A DNA stretch of 14,769 nt from Bryobacterales bacterium (GCA_003142355.1 PLMF01000076.1:51668-66436), one strand, 5' to 3'. Shown: positions 1 through 8,048, numbered from the stretch's first letter. Notes: a model not told the origin generated them from the sequence alone. Made by a program: numbers and translations.

Positions 1-473
1 ACGTCCGGCGCGGGAACGTCGCGCTCCGGTCCGAGGAAGTCGATGATCTCGGCGGTGTAGCGGCGCGTGAGCCTTTCCAACTCGCCGTCGGAAAGCACGT
101 TGGGATCGCAGATGACGCCGCCCTTTCCGCCGCCGAACGGGATATTCACGACGGCGCATTTCCAGGTCATCCAGGAGGCCAGCGCGCGGACCTCGTCGAG
201 GGTCACGTCGGGGGCGAAGCGGATGCCGCCTTTGGCCGGCCCCCGCGCCAGGGAATGCTGCACGCGATAGCCGGTGAAGACCTCCAGGCGGCCGTCGTCG
301 AGCAGCACCGGAATGTGGACGGTAAGCTCCTTGGCGGCCGAGCGCAGCACCTTGCGCATGCCGTCATCCAGCTTGAGCCGCATGGCGGCCTCGTCGAACC
401 GCGCCGCGGCGGCGATCCAGGGATTCTTTTCATTCTCGAGAGAAATAGGAACGGACAGGGTGGGCGTGGCCAC
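1..473 (-). CDS. gdhA: Glutamate dehydrogenase (Glu/Leu/Phe/Val dehydrogenase family), 5' part only
   Basis: This enzyme interconverts glutamate with 2-oxoglutarate and ammonia in the cytoplasm using NAD(P). Only the first 157 codons are in the window, and the gene continues past base 1. What is visible is the substrate-binding domain. Motif GPAKGGIRF carries K81, MTWKCAVV carries K105 and FGGGKGG carries K117. These match lysines 89, 113 and 125 of the Clostridium symbiosum enzyme at a constant offset of 8, and D157 at the very edge matches its catalytic D165. The start is a GTG at 473-471, preceded by GGAGG (486-482) with an 8-base spacer; an in-frame TGA at 479-477 rules out a longer protein. 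The pump gene ends 58 bases upstream on the same strand. The coenzyme preference and the NAD-binding domain cannot be judged here. Leucine or phenylalanine dehydrogenase is less likely but not excluded. Confidence 0.93.
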   Translation of the reverse strand, partial: MATPTLSVPISLENEKNPWIAAAARFDEAAMRLKLDDGMRKVLRSAAKELTVHIPVLLDDGRLEVFTGYRVQHSLARGPAKGGIRFAPDVTLDEVRALASWMTWKCAVVNIPFGGGKGGVICDPNVLSDGELERLTRRYTAEIIDFLGPERDVPAPD

Positions 474-481
474 TGTTCATG

Positions 482-486
482 CCTCC
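482..486 (-). promoter_or_regulatory. Ribosome binding site deciding the GTG start of glutamate dehydrogenase
   Basis: On the minus strand GGAGG lies 8 bases before the GTG at 473. The nearby ATG at 480-478 is only 1 base from it, is in another frame, and reaches a stop after 16 codons. The Shine-Dalgarno placement therefore supports GTG. Confidence 0.7.
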
Positions 487-531
487 GGTCTCATTATGCC
501 AGAGGCGCCGCCGCACGGCGCTGCGCATCCC

Positions 532-3500
532 CTACGCCAAGGACGGCGCTTCGGTGCCTTCCGGTCTCACCTCATGCTGGCGCAGCTCGAAGTGCCATTT
601 CCATACTTCGTAGATCGCGGGATACACGACCAACTCCAGCAGGAACGACGTGAAGATGCCGCCGATCATGGGGGCGGCTATCCGCTTCATCACGTCGGAA
701 CCCGTGCCGCTGGCCCACATGATCGGCGCCAGGCCAAGCAGCATGGTAGCGGCTGTCATAAACTTCGGGCGCAGGCGTTTCACCGCCCCGGCGAAGATCG
801 CTTGCCGCAACTCGGCCAGACTGTTCAAGCGGCCTTCGAGCTTGGCTTGCGCGTAGGCCAGGTCGAGATAGAGCAGCATGAACACGCCCGTCTCAGCGTC
901 CACGCCCAGCAGGGCGATCAGGCCTACCCACACCGCGATGCTCATGTTGTAGCCCAGCAGCCAGAGGAACCAGAACGCTCCGATGGCGGAAAACGGCACG
1001 GCGAGCACGACGATGAACGTTTTCACCACGGATCGCGTGTTGAGGTAGAGCAGCAGGAAGATCAGGAACATGGTTGCCGGCAGCACCACCACCAGCCGGT
1101 TCTTGACGCGCTCCATGGCCTCGTACTGGCCGCTCCACCGTATCGAGTAGCCCGCAGGGAGCGTCAGTTGCTTCTCCATCACCCGCCTGGCTTCGTCCAC
1201 GTAACCGCTGACGTCGCGCCCGGCGACGTCGACATAGACGTAGCCAGTGAGCATTCCATCTTCGTCGCGAAGCATGGCGGGACCCGATTTCACGCCGACG
1301 TCGGCGAGCTCGGCCAGAGGGATTTGCTTTTTCCCTTCCTGCACCGGCACCAGTACCCTTCCCAGAGCTTCCAGGTCGCTGCGGAAGTCGCGCATGTATC
1401 GCACGTTGACCGGGTACCGGGACCGGCCTTCCACCGTGGTGGTCACGTTATCGCCGCCGATGGCGCTCGAAACCACCTCCTGCGCCTCCTCCATGTTGAG
1501 GCCGTAGCGGGCGAGTTCTTCGCGCTTCCAGGTAAAGTCCAGAAAGTAGCCCGATCCGGTGCGCTCCGAGAAGACGCTCCGCGTTCCTTTTACGGTCCCG
1601 AGAAGCGACTCGATCCTGGTCCCGATGGCTTCAATCTGATCCACATCCCCACCGTAGATTTTGAGGCCCACCGGGGTGCGGACGCCAGTGGTAAGCATGT
1701 CGATGCGCGCCTTCACCGGCATGGTCCAGGCGTTGGAGACGCCCGGCAGCTTGAGCGCCGCGTCCAGTTGGTTGACCAGATCCTCGCGCGAGATGTTGTC
1801 CGGAGTGATGTGGCGGAAGAGCGGCTTCAGCCACTCCGGGGACCACGCGGAATACCACGTGGGAACCCGGCGCCACTGCGGTTTGGGCTTGAGCGTGATG
1901 ACGGTTTCGAGCATCGACAACGGCGCCGGGTCGGTGGCCGTCTCGGCCCGTCCGGCCTTGCCCAGAACGCGGTCGACTTCGGGGAATTGCTTGATTACGC
2001 GGTCGGTGACCTGCAGCAGTTTCTGCGCCTCGGTGATGGAGATTCCGGGCATGGTGGAGGGCATGTAGAACAGCGAGCCCTCGTCCAGCGGCGGCATAAA
2101 CTCCGACCCCAGATTCTGGAAGACCGGCACGGTCGCGACCAGCATCGCCGCCGCGATTCCAATCACCAGCCATTTCCGCCGCAAAGACCACTCGCAGACG
2201 GGTTGATAGATGCGGTGGAGGAACCGGCTCACCGGGTGGCCGTCCTCGTTACGGATGCGCCCGGAGAGCACCGCGTTGGCGGCGCCCGCCAGCCAGCGCG
2301 GCCGGAAGCTGAACCGGCGCAGGTGCATGAGCGTCAGCCGCAAGGCCGGATCGAGCGTGATGGCCATGAAGGCGGCGATGACCATGGCCAGAGTCTTGGT
2401 GTAGGCGAGCGGCTTGAAGAGCCGGCCTTCCTGGGCTTCCAGCGTCAACACCGGCAGGAACGAGACGGCGATCACCAGCAGCGCGAAGAAGCTGGGACCA
2501 CCCACCTCCTTAATCGCGCCCACCACCACGTCGCGGTAGGACCCCAACCGGCCATCGCGCTCCCAGATCTCGAGCTTCTTGTGGGATTGCTCCACTACCA
2601 CGATGGCCGCGTCCACCAGGGCGCCGATGGCGATGGCGATCCCCGAAAGCGACATGATGTTGGCGGTCATGCCCAGCATGCGGAATGGAATGAAGGCGAC
2701 CAGCACCACCACCGGGATGGTGATCATGGGGATGAGCGCGCTGGGGATGTCGGAAAGGAACAACAGGATGACCAAGGCAACGGTAACGATGACTTCCAGC
2801 AGCGTCCACTTCAGGTTGTCGATGGCGCGCCGGATGAGGTCGGAGCGGTCGTAGATGGGAACGATCTTGACGCCCGCGGGCAGCCCGGGCTGGATCTCCG
2901 AGATCCGCGCCTTTACGCGATTGATGACGTCCAGCGCGTTCTCGCCCTGGCGCATCACCACAATGCCGGAGACCGCCTCGCCCTGGCCGTCGAGGTCGGA
3001 GACGCCGCGGCGGATATCCGGCCCCAAGACCACATGGGCAATGTCCTTGATGCGGATTGCCGTGCCGTCCTCGCTCGCCGAAACCACAATGTCTTCGATG
3101 TCGCCAACGGATTTCGCGTAACCGCGGCCGCGCACCATGTACTCCGTGCCGCCAAATTCCAGCAGCCGTCCGCCGGTCTCCGCGTTGCCGCCGCGGACCG
3201 CCTCCACCACCTTGCCGATGGACACGCCGTAAGCTTGCAGCCGGTTGGGATCGACGTTCACCTGGTACTGCTTGCCGAAGCCGCCCAACGGAGCGACCTC
3301 GGCCACGCCCGCCACCGACTTGAGCTGGTAGCGGATGAACCAATCCTGAAGCGACCGCAGTTCCTCGAGGCTATGCTTGCCGGAGGAGTCGGTGATGACG
3401 TACTGGAAAATCCAGCCGAGGCCGGTGGCATCCGGTCCCAGCGTAGCTTTCACGCCCGGCGGCAGAGAGGGCAGCACCGAGGAGAGATACTCGAGCGCAC

Positions 3501-3822
3501 GGGAACGCGCCCAGTAAATATCCGTGCCGTCCTCGAAGATGACATACACGTAGGAGTAGCCGAAATCCGAGAAGCCGCGGACGGCCTTCACCTTGGGCGC
3601 GCCCAGCATGGCCGTCACAATCGGGTAAGTGACTTGGTCTTCGACGATGTCGGGGCTGCGGTCCCAGCGCGAGTAAACAATCACCTGTGTGTCGCTGAGG
3701 TCGGGGATGGCATCGAGCGGCACGCGCATCATCGACCACCAGCCGGCCAGACAGGCGATGGCCGCCACGGTGAAGATGAGGAACCGGTTGTTGGCCGAGA
3801 AGTCGATGACGCGGTCGATCAT
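532..3822 (-). CDS. cusA: CusA-type heavy-metal RND efflux pump, Cu(I)/Ag(I) subclass
   Basis: This is the inner-membrane proton-driven pump of a tripartite efflux system, predicted to expel Cu(I)/Ag(I). It has 1096 residues against about 1047 for E. coli CusA; a longer segment around residues 650-673 accounts for much of the difference. The family layout is complete: TM1 near 14-32, porter domains, TM2-TM6 near 338-490, a second large periplasmic loop, and TM8-TM12 near 908-1075. Signatures include DGTDIYWARSRALEYL (98-113), LGPDATGLGW (128-137) and SRIAAPMIGG-like KRIAAPMIGG (1046-1055). The three substrate methionines of E. coli CusA (M573, M623, M672) align with M587 (LFYMPST), M637 (APLSMLET) and M709 (RIDMLTTG). 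Proton-relay candidates are D404, E977 and K1020. The ATG is 17 bases after the cusB stop with only a weak Shine-Dalgarno, consistent with translation coupled to cusB. The reading frame stays open upstream to 4455, but homology begins at this ATG. Confidence 0.95.
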   Translation of the reverse strand: MIDRVIDFSANNRFLIFTVAAIACLAGWWSMMRVPLDAIPDLSDTQVIVYSRWDRSPDIVEDQVTYPIVTAMLGAPKVKAVRGFSDFGYSYVYVIFEDGTDIYWARSRALEYLSSVLPSLPPGVKATLGPDATGLGWIFQYVITDSSGKHSLEELRSLQDWFIRYQLKSVAGVAEVAPLGGFGKQYQVNVDPNRLQAYGVSIGKVVEAVRGGNAETGGRLLEFGGTEYMVRGRGYAKSVGDIEDIVVSASEDGTAIRIKDIAHVVLGPDIRRGVSDLDGQGEAVSGIVVMRQGENALDVINRVKARISEIQPGLPAGVKIVPIYDRSDLIRRAIDNLKWTLLEVIVTVALVILLFLSDIPSALIPMITIPVVVLVAFIPFRMLGMTANIMSLSGIAIAIGALVDAAIVVVEQSHKKLEIWERDGRLGSYRDVVVGAIKEVGGPSFFALLVIAVSFLPVLTLEAQEGRLFKPLAYTKTLAMVIAAFMAITLDPALRLTLMHLRRFSFRPRWLAGAANAVLSGRIRNEDGHPVSRFLHRIYQPVCEWSLRRKWLVIGIAAAMLVATVPVFQNLGSEFMPPLDEGSLFYMPSTMPGISITEAQKLLQVTDRVIKQFPEVDRVLGKAGRAETATDPAPLSMLETVITLKPKPQWRRVPTWYSAWSPEWLKPLFRHITPDNISREDLVNQLDAALKLPGVSNAWTMPVKARIDMLTTGVRTPVGLKIYGGDVDQIEAIGTRIESLLGTVKGTRSVFSERTGSGYFLDFTWKREELARYGLNMEEAQEVVSSAIGGDNVTTTVEGRSRYPVNVRYMRDFRSDLEALGRVLVPVQEGKKQIPLAELADVGVKSGPAMLRDEDGMLTGYVYVDVAGRDVSGYVDEARRVMEKQLTLPAGYSIRWSGQYEAMERVKNRLVVVLPATMFLIFLLLYLNTRSVVKTFIVVLAVPFSAIGAFWFLWLLGYNMSIAVWVGLIALLGVDAETGVFMLLYLDLAYAQAKLEGRLNSLAELRQAIFAGAVKRLRPKFMTAATMLLGLAPIMWASGTGSDVMKRIAAPMIGGIFTSFLLELVVYPAIYEVWKWHFELRQHEVRPEGTEAPSLA

Positions 3823-3839
3823 GCGGGGCTCAGATCTTC

Positions 3840-5213
3840 TCAGCGCCCGCCATTTTCGTCCTGCTTCATCGTGTACATGGCAGGGTTGGCGACGAACTTG
3901 GTCCGGCAGGATTCGGAGCAGAAGTGGTAGGTGGTTCCGTTGTAGACGGCGTGGTAGCGGCCAGGATCCACGCGCATGCCGCAGACGGGGTCGGTGGCGC
4001 CGGCGGGAGCCGCGGCAAGTTGAAAGCGGCTCTCTGAATCGATCAGGAAATTGCCGGAGACCACAATCCGCTCGCCGGGTGTGAGACCACTTGTGATGAT
4101 GACGCTGTCGCCCAACCGCGCGTCTGTCTCGACTTTCCGCGGTTCGAAGAAGCCGTTGCCGCGGTCGACAAATACGGCCTTGCGCAGCCCGGTGTCCATG
4201 ACGGCGCCCACCGGCGCCACGATGGCGGAACGCACGTTGACCTTGAAGTCGACGTCGACGAACATGTCGGGGCGAAGCTCGTAGCCGGCGTTGGCCACCT
4301 CCAGGCGGACCTTCAGCGCGCGCGTATTGGGGTCGAACTCCGGCAGTACGGTGCTCATGCGTGTGGGGAAGGTCCGGCCCAGGTAGCGTACCGTGGCGCC
4401 GGAGACGGAGCGCAAGAGCCGCGCGTCGTTCTCGAAAACGCTCGCCACCACCCAAACCGAAGTCAGATCGGCAATGCGATAGAACTCGAAGCCCTTATCG
4501 AAACGCTGGCCGGCGGAGACGTTGCGCGTCAGAATGATGCCCGTCACCGGCGAGGTGAGTTTATAAGTGGAAGTGAGCTTCTTAGTCCGGGCCATTTCCT
4601 GGACCTGCGCATCGCTCAGCCCCGCCAGTTTCAACGTGTCTCTGGCAAAATCGGAAAAGGCCGTGTCGCCCGTGACGTTCAACGCGTTCAGGTAGTTCTG
4701 CTGATTTCTGAAGGTCACTGAGTCATTGGTGAAGTAACTGGCGAGGACCTCTTCTTTCTTCACCAGGCTGCCCGTGGTGGCGCCGCTGACCTCGCGAATC
4801 AGGCCGTCCGCTCCGGCATTGACCTTGTAGAGACGCGCCTCGTCGGCGGCCACACGGCCGAGGATACGCAGGTTCTCCTCACGGCCGACCTTCCGCACCT
4901 CCTCGACGCGCACGCCGATCAACTGCTGCTTCTCCGCGCTGATCCGAACCGTGCCGGGCGGGGCCATTGATCCGTCGGCCGGCCCTTCCTGATCGGAGTA
5001 GACCGGCTCCAGTTGCATGCCGCAGTCGGGCGCGATTCCGGGTTTGTCCGACTTGTAAGCCGGGTGCATGGGATCGTGGTAGTAGAGAATCCGATGGGCC
5101 CCGGCGGCCGCTTTCGGACTGGGCGTGCTCAGGCTCCACCAAGCCCCGCCCGCTATGAAACCGGCACCCAGGCACAATACCAGCCCAGCTACGGTTCTAC
5201 CGGCGTTTTCCAT
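3840..5213 (-). CDS. cusB: CusB-type periplasmic adaptor with N-terminal HMBD and C-terminal YHS metal domains
   Basis: This 457-residue membrane-fusion protein would link the CusA pump to an outer-membrane channel. An N-terminal signal or anchor helix covers about 7-28. Residues 44-72 form a heavy-metal-binding domain (YYHDPMHP then APDCGMQLEP) with likely ligands H46, M49, H50, C64 and M66. The adaptor core follows: lipoyl/barrel segments near 115-160 and 215-260, a short alpha-hairpin between them (about 160-212), and a beta-domain near 260-395. Residues about 407-450 are a YHS-type domain, with DPVCGM (C411) and HFCSESC (C432, C436) providing a Cys-rich metal site. This C-terminal addition is absent from E. 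coli CusB. The gene begins 36 bases after the preceding stop and ends 17 bases before cusA. No Shine-Dalgarno is visible before the ATG. The adaptor family is certain; copper as substrate is inferred mainly from the CusA methionines. Confidence 0.92.
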   Translation of the reverse strand: MENAGRTVAGLVLCLGAGFIAGGAWWSLSTPSPKAAAGAHRILYYHDPMHPAYKSDKPGIAPDCGMQLEPVYSDQEGPADGSMAPPGTVRISAEKQQLIGVRVEEVRKVGREENLRILGRVAADEARLYKVNAGADGLIREVSGATTGSLVKKEEVLASYFTNDSVTFRNQQNYLNALNVTGDTAFSDFARDTLKLAGLSDAQVQEMARTKKLTSTYKLTSPVTGIILTRNVSAGQRFDKGFEFYRIADLTSVWVVASVFENDARLLRSVSGATVRYLGRTFPTRMSTVLPEFDPNTRALKVRLEVANAGYELRPDMFVDVDFKVNVRSAIVAPVGAVMDTGLRKAVFVDRGNGFFEPRKVETDARLGDSVIITSGLTPGERIVVSGNFLIDSESRFQLAAAPAGATDPVCGMRVDPGRYHAVYNGTTYHFCSESCRTKFVANPAMYTMKQDENGGR

Positions 5214-5238
5214 ATGGGCAAATCAGACGCTGAAGTAT

Positions 5239-5244
5239 ATTATA
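5239..5244 (-). promoter_or_regulatory. Consensus -10 box, candidate cusBA promoter
   Basis: The minus strand reads TATAAT exactly, inside a small AT-rich island (5236-5245) in the 36-base gap before cusB. Initiation about 7 bases downstream would give a leader of only about 18 bases. No good -35 box lies 16-18 bases upstream, where the sequence is still the end of the previous gene, so an activator may be needed if this promoter is real. Confidence 0.4.
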
Positions 5245-5249
5245 TGCCT

Positions 5250-7250
5250 TCACCTGACGTTGATCTTGACCGTGTTGGCGGCGATGCCGTCCACGGTCAG
5301 GACCACGTCCATTTCGCCGCGCCCGATCAGGCTCCGATCCAGCAAGAGATTCACCTGGTCCATTCCTGGATACTGCGACTGCACGCCGAATGGGGGACCC
5401 GACCCCCCCACCACCCCGCCTATGGTCCACCTAATATCGGTCTTGTAACCGCGGATTCCCGTACCGAAAAGTTCCAGCCAAACCGGGTCCGTGGACGCAG
5501 CCAGATCGATGGGAGCCGTAACGCAACTCCCCGCCGCGCACGTGGCGACGTACACGTAGGTTTGCGCTCCCGACGCCGGCGCCCTGAGAGCGATGGCCGC
5601 CGCCGCGCCCTTCCCATCGCCGTTGGCGGTGAACAGTCCCGGGGCTACCGCCACCACCTGAAGCGTGCCGGTGGCCACGGTTTGCCCGTTCTTGGCGACC
5701 GTAACGGTGGCCGCGCCCGCAGCCGTCCCGTCCGGCACCACGTAGTTGATCTGGGTCGGCCCGGCATAGTACAGGAGCGCCGGGCGTGTGACGCCGGCGC
5801 TGTCTTTCACGCTCAACGCGACGTTGCCGAGCGTGGTCCCGAGCGGCAGAGAACCGGTGGCCCCAGCGTCGGCCAGTCCCTGGCCGAACGCGCTGGCAAT
5901 CGAACTGGCGGCCACAGGCCCCAAAGCGTAACTGGCGGTCGAGACGCTGACCAGCGGGCTTGCGGCCGGGGTCGCATAATAGAGCGCGAAGCCGTTGGTC
6001 TGGCTGGATTCGGCGACGAACGCAAAGCCGGCGCCGGAGAGCGCGCCGGGGCCGGGGTCGTGAACCACCTGGACGGGGTTGCCGCCGATAACGTCACCCG
6101 TGCCAACGATGCGAGCGGCCGTGCCGTTGGCCCAAAGATACAACCCGCTCTTGCCGGGGTATCCGGTGGTGGTATCGGCCGCGCGGAACAGCACGTTTCC
6201 CTGGCTGACCGCCACGCCCTGGTCGCCGATGCTTTTCAGTTTCCCGAGGCCGGGCAAAGTGGAATTCACGTCGGCGATTCTATTGATGGCGTGCGAGGTC
6301 AGGTCGGTCCAGTAGAGCCCGTAGAGCGGCGAGGCAGTTGGGGCGGCGGCGTCGCTGGCGTGAAAGGCGAGAAGAGTTCCGTCCAGGGACAGGAAAGGCG
6401 CGTCGAACCGCGTACGGAAGGCGGCGTTGGTTCCCCCCGGCAACTGTTGTTTGGAGTTCACCAGCTCGGTGAGGGCGCCGTTGTTTCCGGCCTTGCCCAG
6501 GTAGAGGCCGGAGTACAGGTTGCCATCCGTGCCCGCCAGGACCACGTTGGCGCCGCTCACCACAGGGGCGGAGAAGGTATTCACGCTGGCCCCCGATGCG
6601 GCGTATGGGTGCAGGCTATCCGCGATCAGGCTGAGAGCCGACCCGTTGGGATTCGCCGCATAGATGCCCACGGCCAGGCCGCTCCCCTGGCCGTGGAACG
6701 CGACGGTTGTGCCGTCGAAGCCAAACCCGCCCATCTGCTGGCCGGATGAATCGAACAGGGTGAACGTGCCGCCGCTCGGATCCGCGGTGGTGTAATCCGC
6801 CACTTTGACGATCGCTCCACCGGCAGCCGGCACGGAATAGAGACCTTCCAGGGGTTGGCCGTTGACCGCGGTGCGGCCGAGGAAGACGACCGTACCGTTG
6901 CGCACCGCCGGCGCCGTGTCCAGAAGATGGAGTTCGGTGAAGGTGGCGGTTCCGCCGGGCTGGACCGTGTGCCAATCGGCCAACTTGTGAAAGGTGCCGT
7001 CCTTCGTGTTGAAGGACCAGATGGCTTGCAGGCTGCCGTCGTCCTTGCTGCCGTTGTCGCGGAACACCACCCATTGCCCGTCGAACGCGGGCGTGGTGAT
7101 GGTGGTGATGGTGAACGTCCCGGCGCCGTCTGGCCGCGGCGTAAAGACATCCAGAATCTTGGTGAAGGTATACGGCTGCTGCCCAGACGCTGGAAGCGTC
7201 AATGTTAGAAACGGCGTGAGAGTGAGAAATAAAGCAGCGAACGTCCTCAT
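5250..7250 (-). CDS. Secreted beta-propeller-like protein with Solibacter-type C-terminal domain
   Basis: This protein has 666 residues and no assigned function. The start MRTFAALF is chosen because AGAGGGG lies about 7 bases upstream, a typical signal peptide follows (cleavage near residues 21-24, ASG-QQ), and codons further upstream do not look like a secreted N-terminus. Residues about 28-430 hold several diverged blade-like repeats of roughly 60-70 residues, each pairing a 'VVF/VAF' strand, a 'GLY/GIY' strand and a 'KVADYTT/RIADVNS' strand, which suggests a beta-propeller. Residues about 432-666 match the TIGR03437-like domain found in many Solibacter paralogues, with YYAGPTQINYVVP (494-506) and APGLFTANGDGKGAA (536-550). 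C571 and C576 could form a disulfide. It sits just upstream of cusBA, perhaps as a separate unit. Envelope or extracellular location is well supported; a link to metal handling is only positional. Confidence 0.85.
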   Translation of the reverse strand: MRTFAALFLTLTPFLTLTLPASGQQPYTFTKILDVFTPRPDGAGTFTITTITTPAFDGQWVVFRDNGSKDDGSLQAIWSFNTKDGTFHKLADWHTVQPGGTATFTELHLLDTAPAVRNGTVVFLGRTAVNGQPLEGLYSVPAAGGAIVKVADYTTADPSGGTFTLFDSSGQQMGGFGFDGTTVAFHGQGSGLAVGIYAANPNGSALSLIADSLHPYAASGASVNTFSAPVVSGANVVLAGTDGNLYSGLYLGKAGNNGALTELVNSKQQLPGGTNAAFRTRFDAPFLSLDGTLLAFHASDAAAPTASPLYGLYWTDLTSHAINRIADVNSTLPGLGKLKSIGDQGVAVSQGNVLFRAADTTTGYPGKSGLYLWANGTAARIVGTGDVIGGNPVQVVHDPGPGALSGAGFAFVAESSQTNGFALYYATPAASPLVSVSTASYALGPVAASSIASAFGQGLADAGATGSLPLGTTLGNVALSVKDSAGVTRPALLYYAGPTQINYVVPDGTAAGAATVTVAKNGQTVATGTLQVVAVAPGLFTANGDGKGAAAAIALRAPASGAQTYVYVATCAAGSCVTAPIDLAASTDPVWLELFGTGIRGYKTDIRWTIGGVVGGSGPPFGVQSQYPGMDQVNLLLDRSLIGRGEMDVVLTVDGIAANTVKINVR

Positions 7251-7413
7251 AGCTGATCCCCTCTGAATCATACCTCTGCCCCAAACAGCGGAGAGGGTCC
7301 TGTGGTTTCCTCCTCCGGAGACTTCGATGGCACGACTCCCCCTTAAGAGCCGCGCCACCGCTACCGGGAGTCCCAAATCACGATCGGGGGTTCACCCCCC
7401 AAAAAGAAATGAA
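7251..7413 (-). other. Intergenic leader with three inverted repeats
   Basis: These 163 bases separate the PEP-CTERM gene from the beta-propeller gene. They hold a perfect 7-bp inverted repeat (7334-7340 with 7366-7372), a short GC-only hairpin (7386-7390 with 7395-7399), and an imperfect 8-bp stem (7291-7298 with 7310-7317, with one G-U-type pair and one mismatch). None is followed by a T-run in the direction of transcription, so they look more like a structured 5' leader or factor-independent stops of weak type than classical terminators. No good -35/-10 pair is visible. It does not match any riboswitch consensus that I could recall. Confidence 0.4.
7334..7372 (-). repeat. 7-bp perfect inverted repeat (GACTCCC / GGGAGTC)
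   Basis: The arms are 7334-7340 and 7366-7372, with a 25-base loop that itself contains GCG/CGC complementarity. It lies in the leader of the beta-propeller gene, about 84 bases before its start. The role is unknown. Confidence 0.45.
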
Positions 7414-8007
7414 CTACGATCTTTTGCGCAACAGCTTCCGGCCGCAAAGCCCGAGGAGGCCGCAAGCCAGGAGGGCAACGGTGCCGGGTTCTGGGACGGT
7501 GGAATCGAATTCGACACTATCGACGGTGAAAACCTGCCCGTTGATTCCGTCGCCAAAGTACAGCGAAGTCAAGCTGAACGGAGTGACGACAGTGGACGAG
7601 CTCGCGAGCGAGCCGTACCGAAACGTGCCAGTAAAATCTTCCAACGAGTCCGAAGAGGGAGTGAAAATCCCAAACACGTCATTAAATACTGCACCTGCAC
7701 GATTATAGACCGAGTACGTGAACATCAGTCCCAGCGCGGGCGTCGCGAAATTGAGATCCAGCGCGCCACCCAGCACCCCGGAGATGCCGGCGAACCCAAA
7801 GATGCCAGTAGAGCCGATAGTTGCTGTCGTGTCAGAACCCTGAGCATCGTACGAGAAGGTGACCCCGCTCAGCGGGACGCTGGTGGTCGTTAGATCGGTG
7901 CCATCGAGAGGAGTGCCGGAGAGGCTGGCGAAATCAACGATGCCCGCCAAGGCCGGTATGGCCGCTATAACAATCGCAAAGATTATGGTTAATATCCGTT
8001 TGGTCAT
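7414..8007 (-). CDS. PEP-CTERM sorted surface protein
   Basis: This is a 197-residue exported protein. It begins with a signal peptide (MTKRILTIIFAIVIAAIPALA, cleavage near residue 21) and ends with a PEP-CTERM tripartite signal: VPEPGT at 171-176, a hydrophobic helix at about 177-188, and a basic tail RKLLRKRS. Proteins of this kind are processed by an exosortase (EpsH/XrtA type) and usually end up in the outer envelope or extracellular matrix. The middle (22-170) is a low-Cys, Gly/Ser/Thr-rich all-beta sequence with no motif I recognise and no visible metal site. The ATG has AGGAAG six bases upstream and a plausible promoter in front. It is a separate unit between the multicopper oxidase hairpin and the next gene. 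No exosortase gene is in the window. Confidence 0.9.
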   Translation of the reverse strand: MTKRILTIIFAIVIAAIPALAGIVDFASLSGTPLDGTDLTTTSVPLSGVTFSYDAQGSDTTATIGSTGIFGFAGISGVLGGALDLNFATPALGLMFTYSVYNRAGAVFNDVFGIFTPSSDSLEDFTGTFRYGSLASSSTVVTPFSLTSLYFGDGINGQVFTVDSVEFDSTVPEPGTVALLACGLLGLCGRKLLRKRS

Positions 8008-8048
8008 TTCGTTCTTCCTTTTAGTTTCTCAACCGCCTCGACACCGCC

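Noticed and set aside
478..480. ATG just upstream of the glutamate dehydrogenase gene
   Set aside because: It is out of frame with the enzyme, ends after 16 codons and is only one base from the Shine-Dalgarno.
505..521. GC hairpin (6 bp, 5-base loop) between cusA and glutamate dehydrogenase as a terminator
   Set aside because: Short stem, no T-run after it, and such GC stems are common by chance in this composition.
274..3930. Very long plus-strand open frame (1218 codons) opposite cusA and cusB
   Set aside because: It is rich in His, Gln, Arg and Asp with no recognisable domain, and it mirrors the GC-biased codon pattern of the well-supported minus-strand genes.
3823..4455. N-terminal extension of CusA in the same frame up to 4455
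   Set aside because: The extension lies wholly inside cusB in another frame and has Arg/His-rich shadow composition; homology to CusA starts at MIDRVIDFS.
5013..6749. Plus-strand open frame of 578 codons opposite the propeller gene and cusB
   Set aside because: Low-complexity Arg/Gly/Ala sequence without motifs; the minus strand has clear families over the same bases.
7386..7400. GGGGG-TTCA-CCCCC next to an A-run as an intrinsic terminator for the PEP-CTERM gene
   Set aside because: In the direction of transcription the T-run comes before the stem, not after it, and the next bases are not U-rich.
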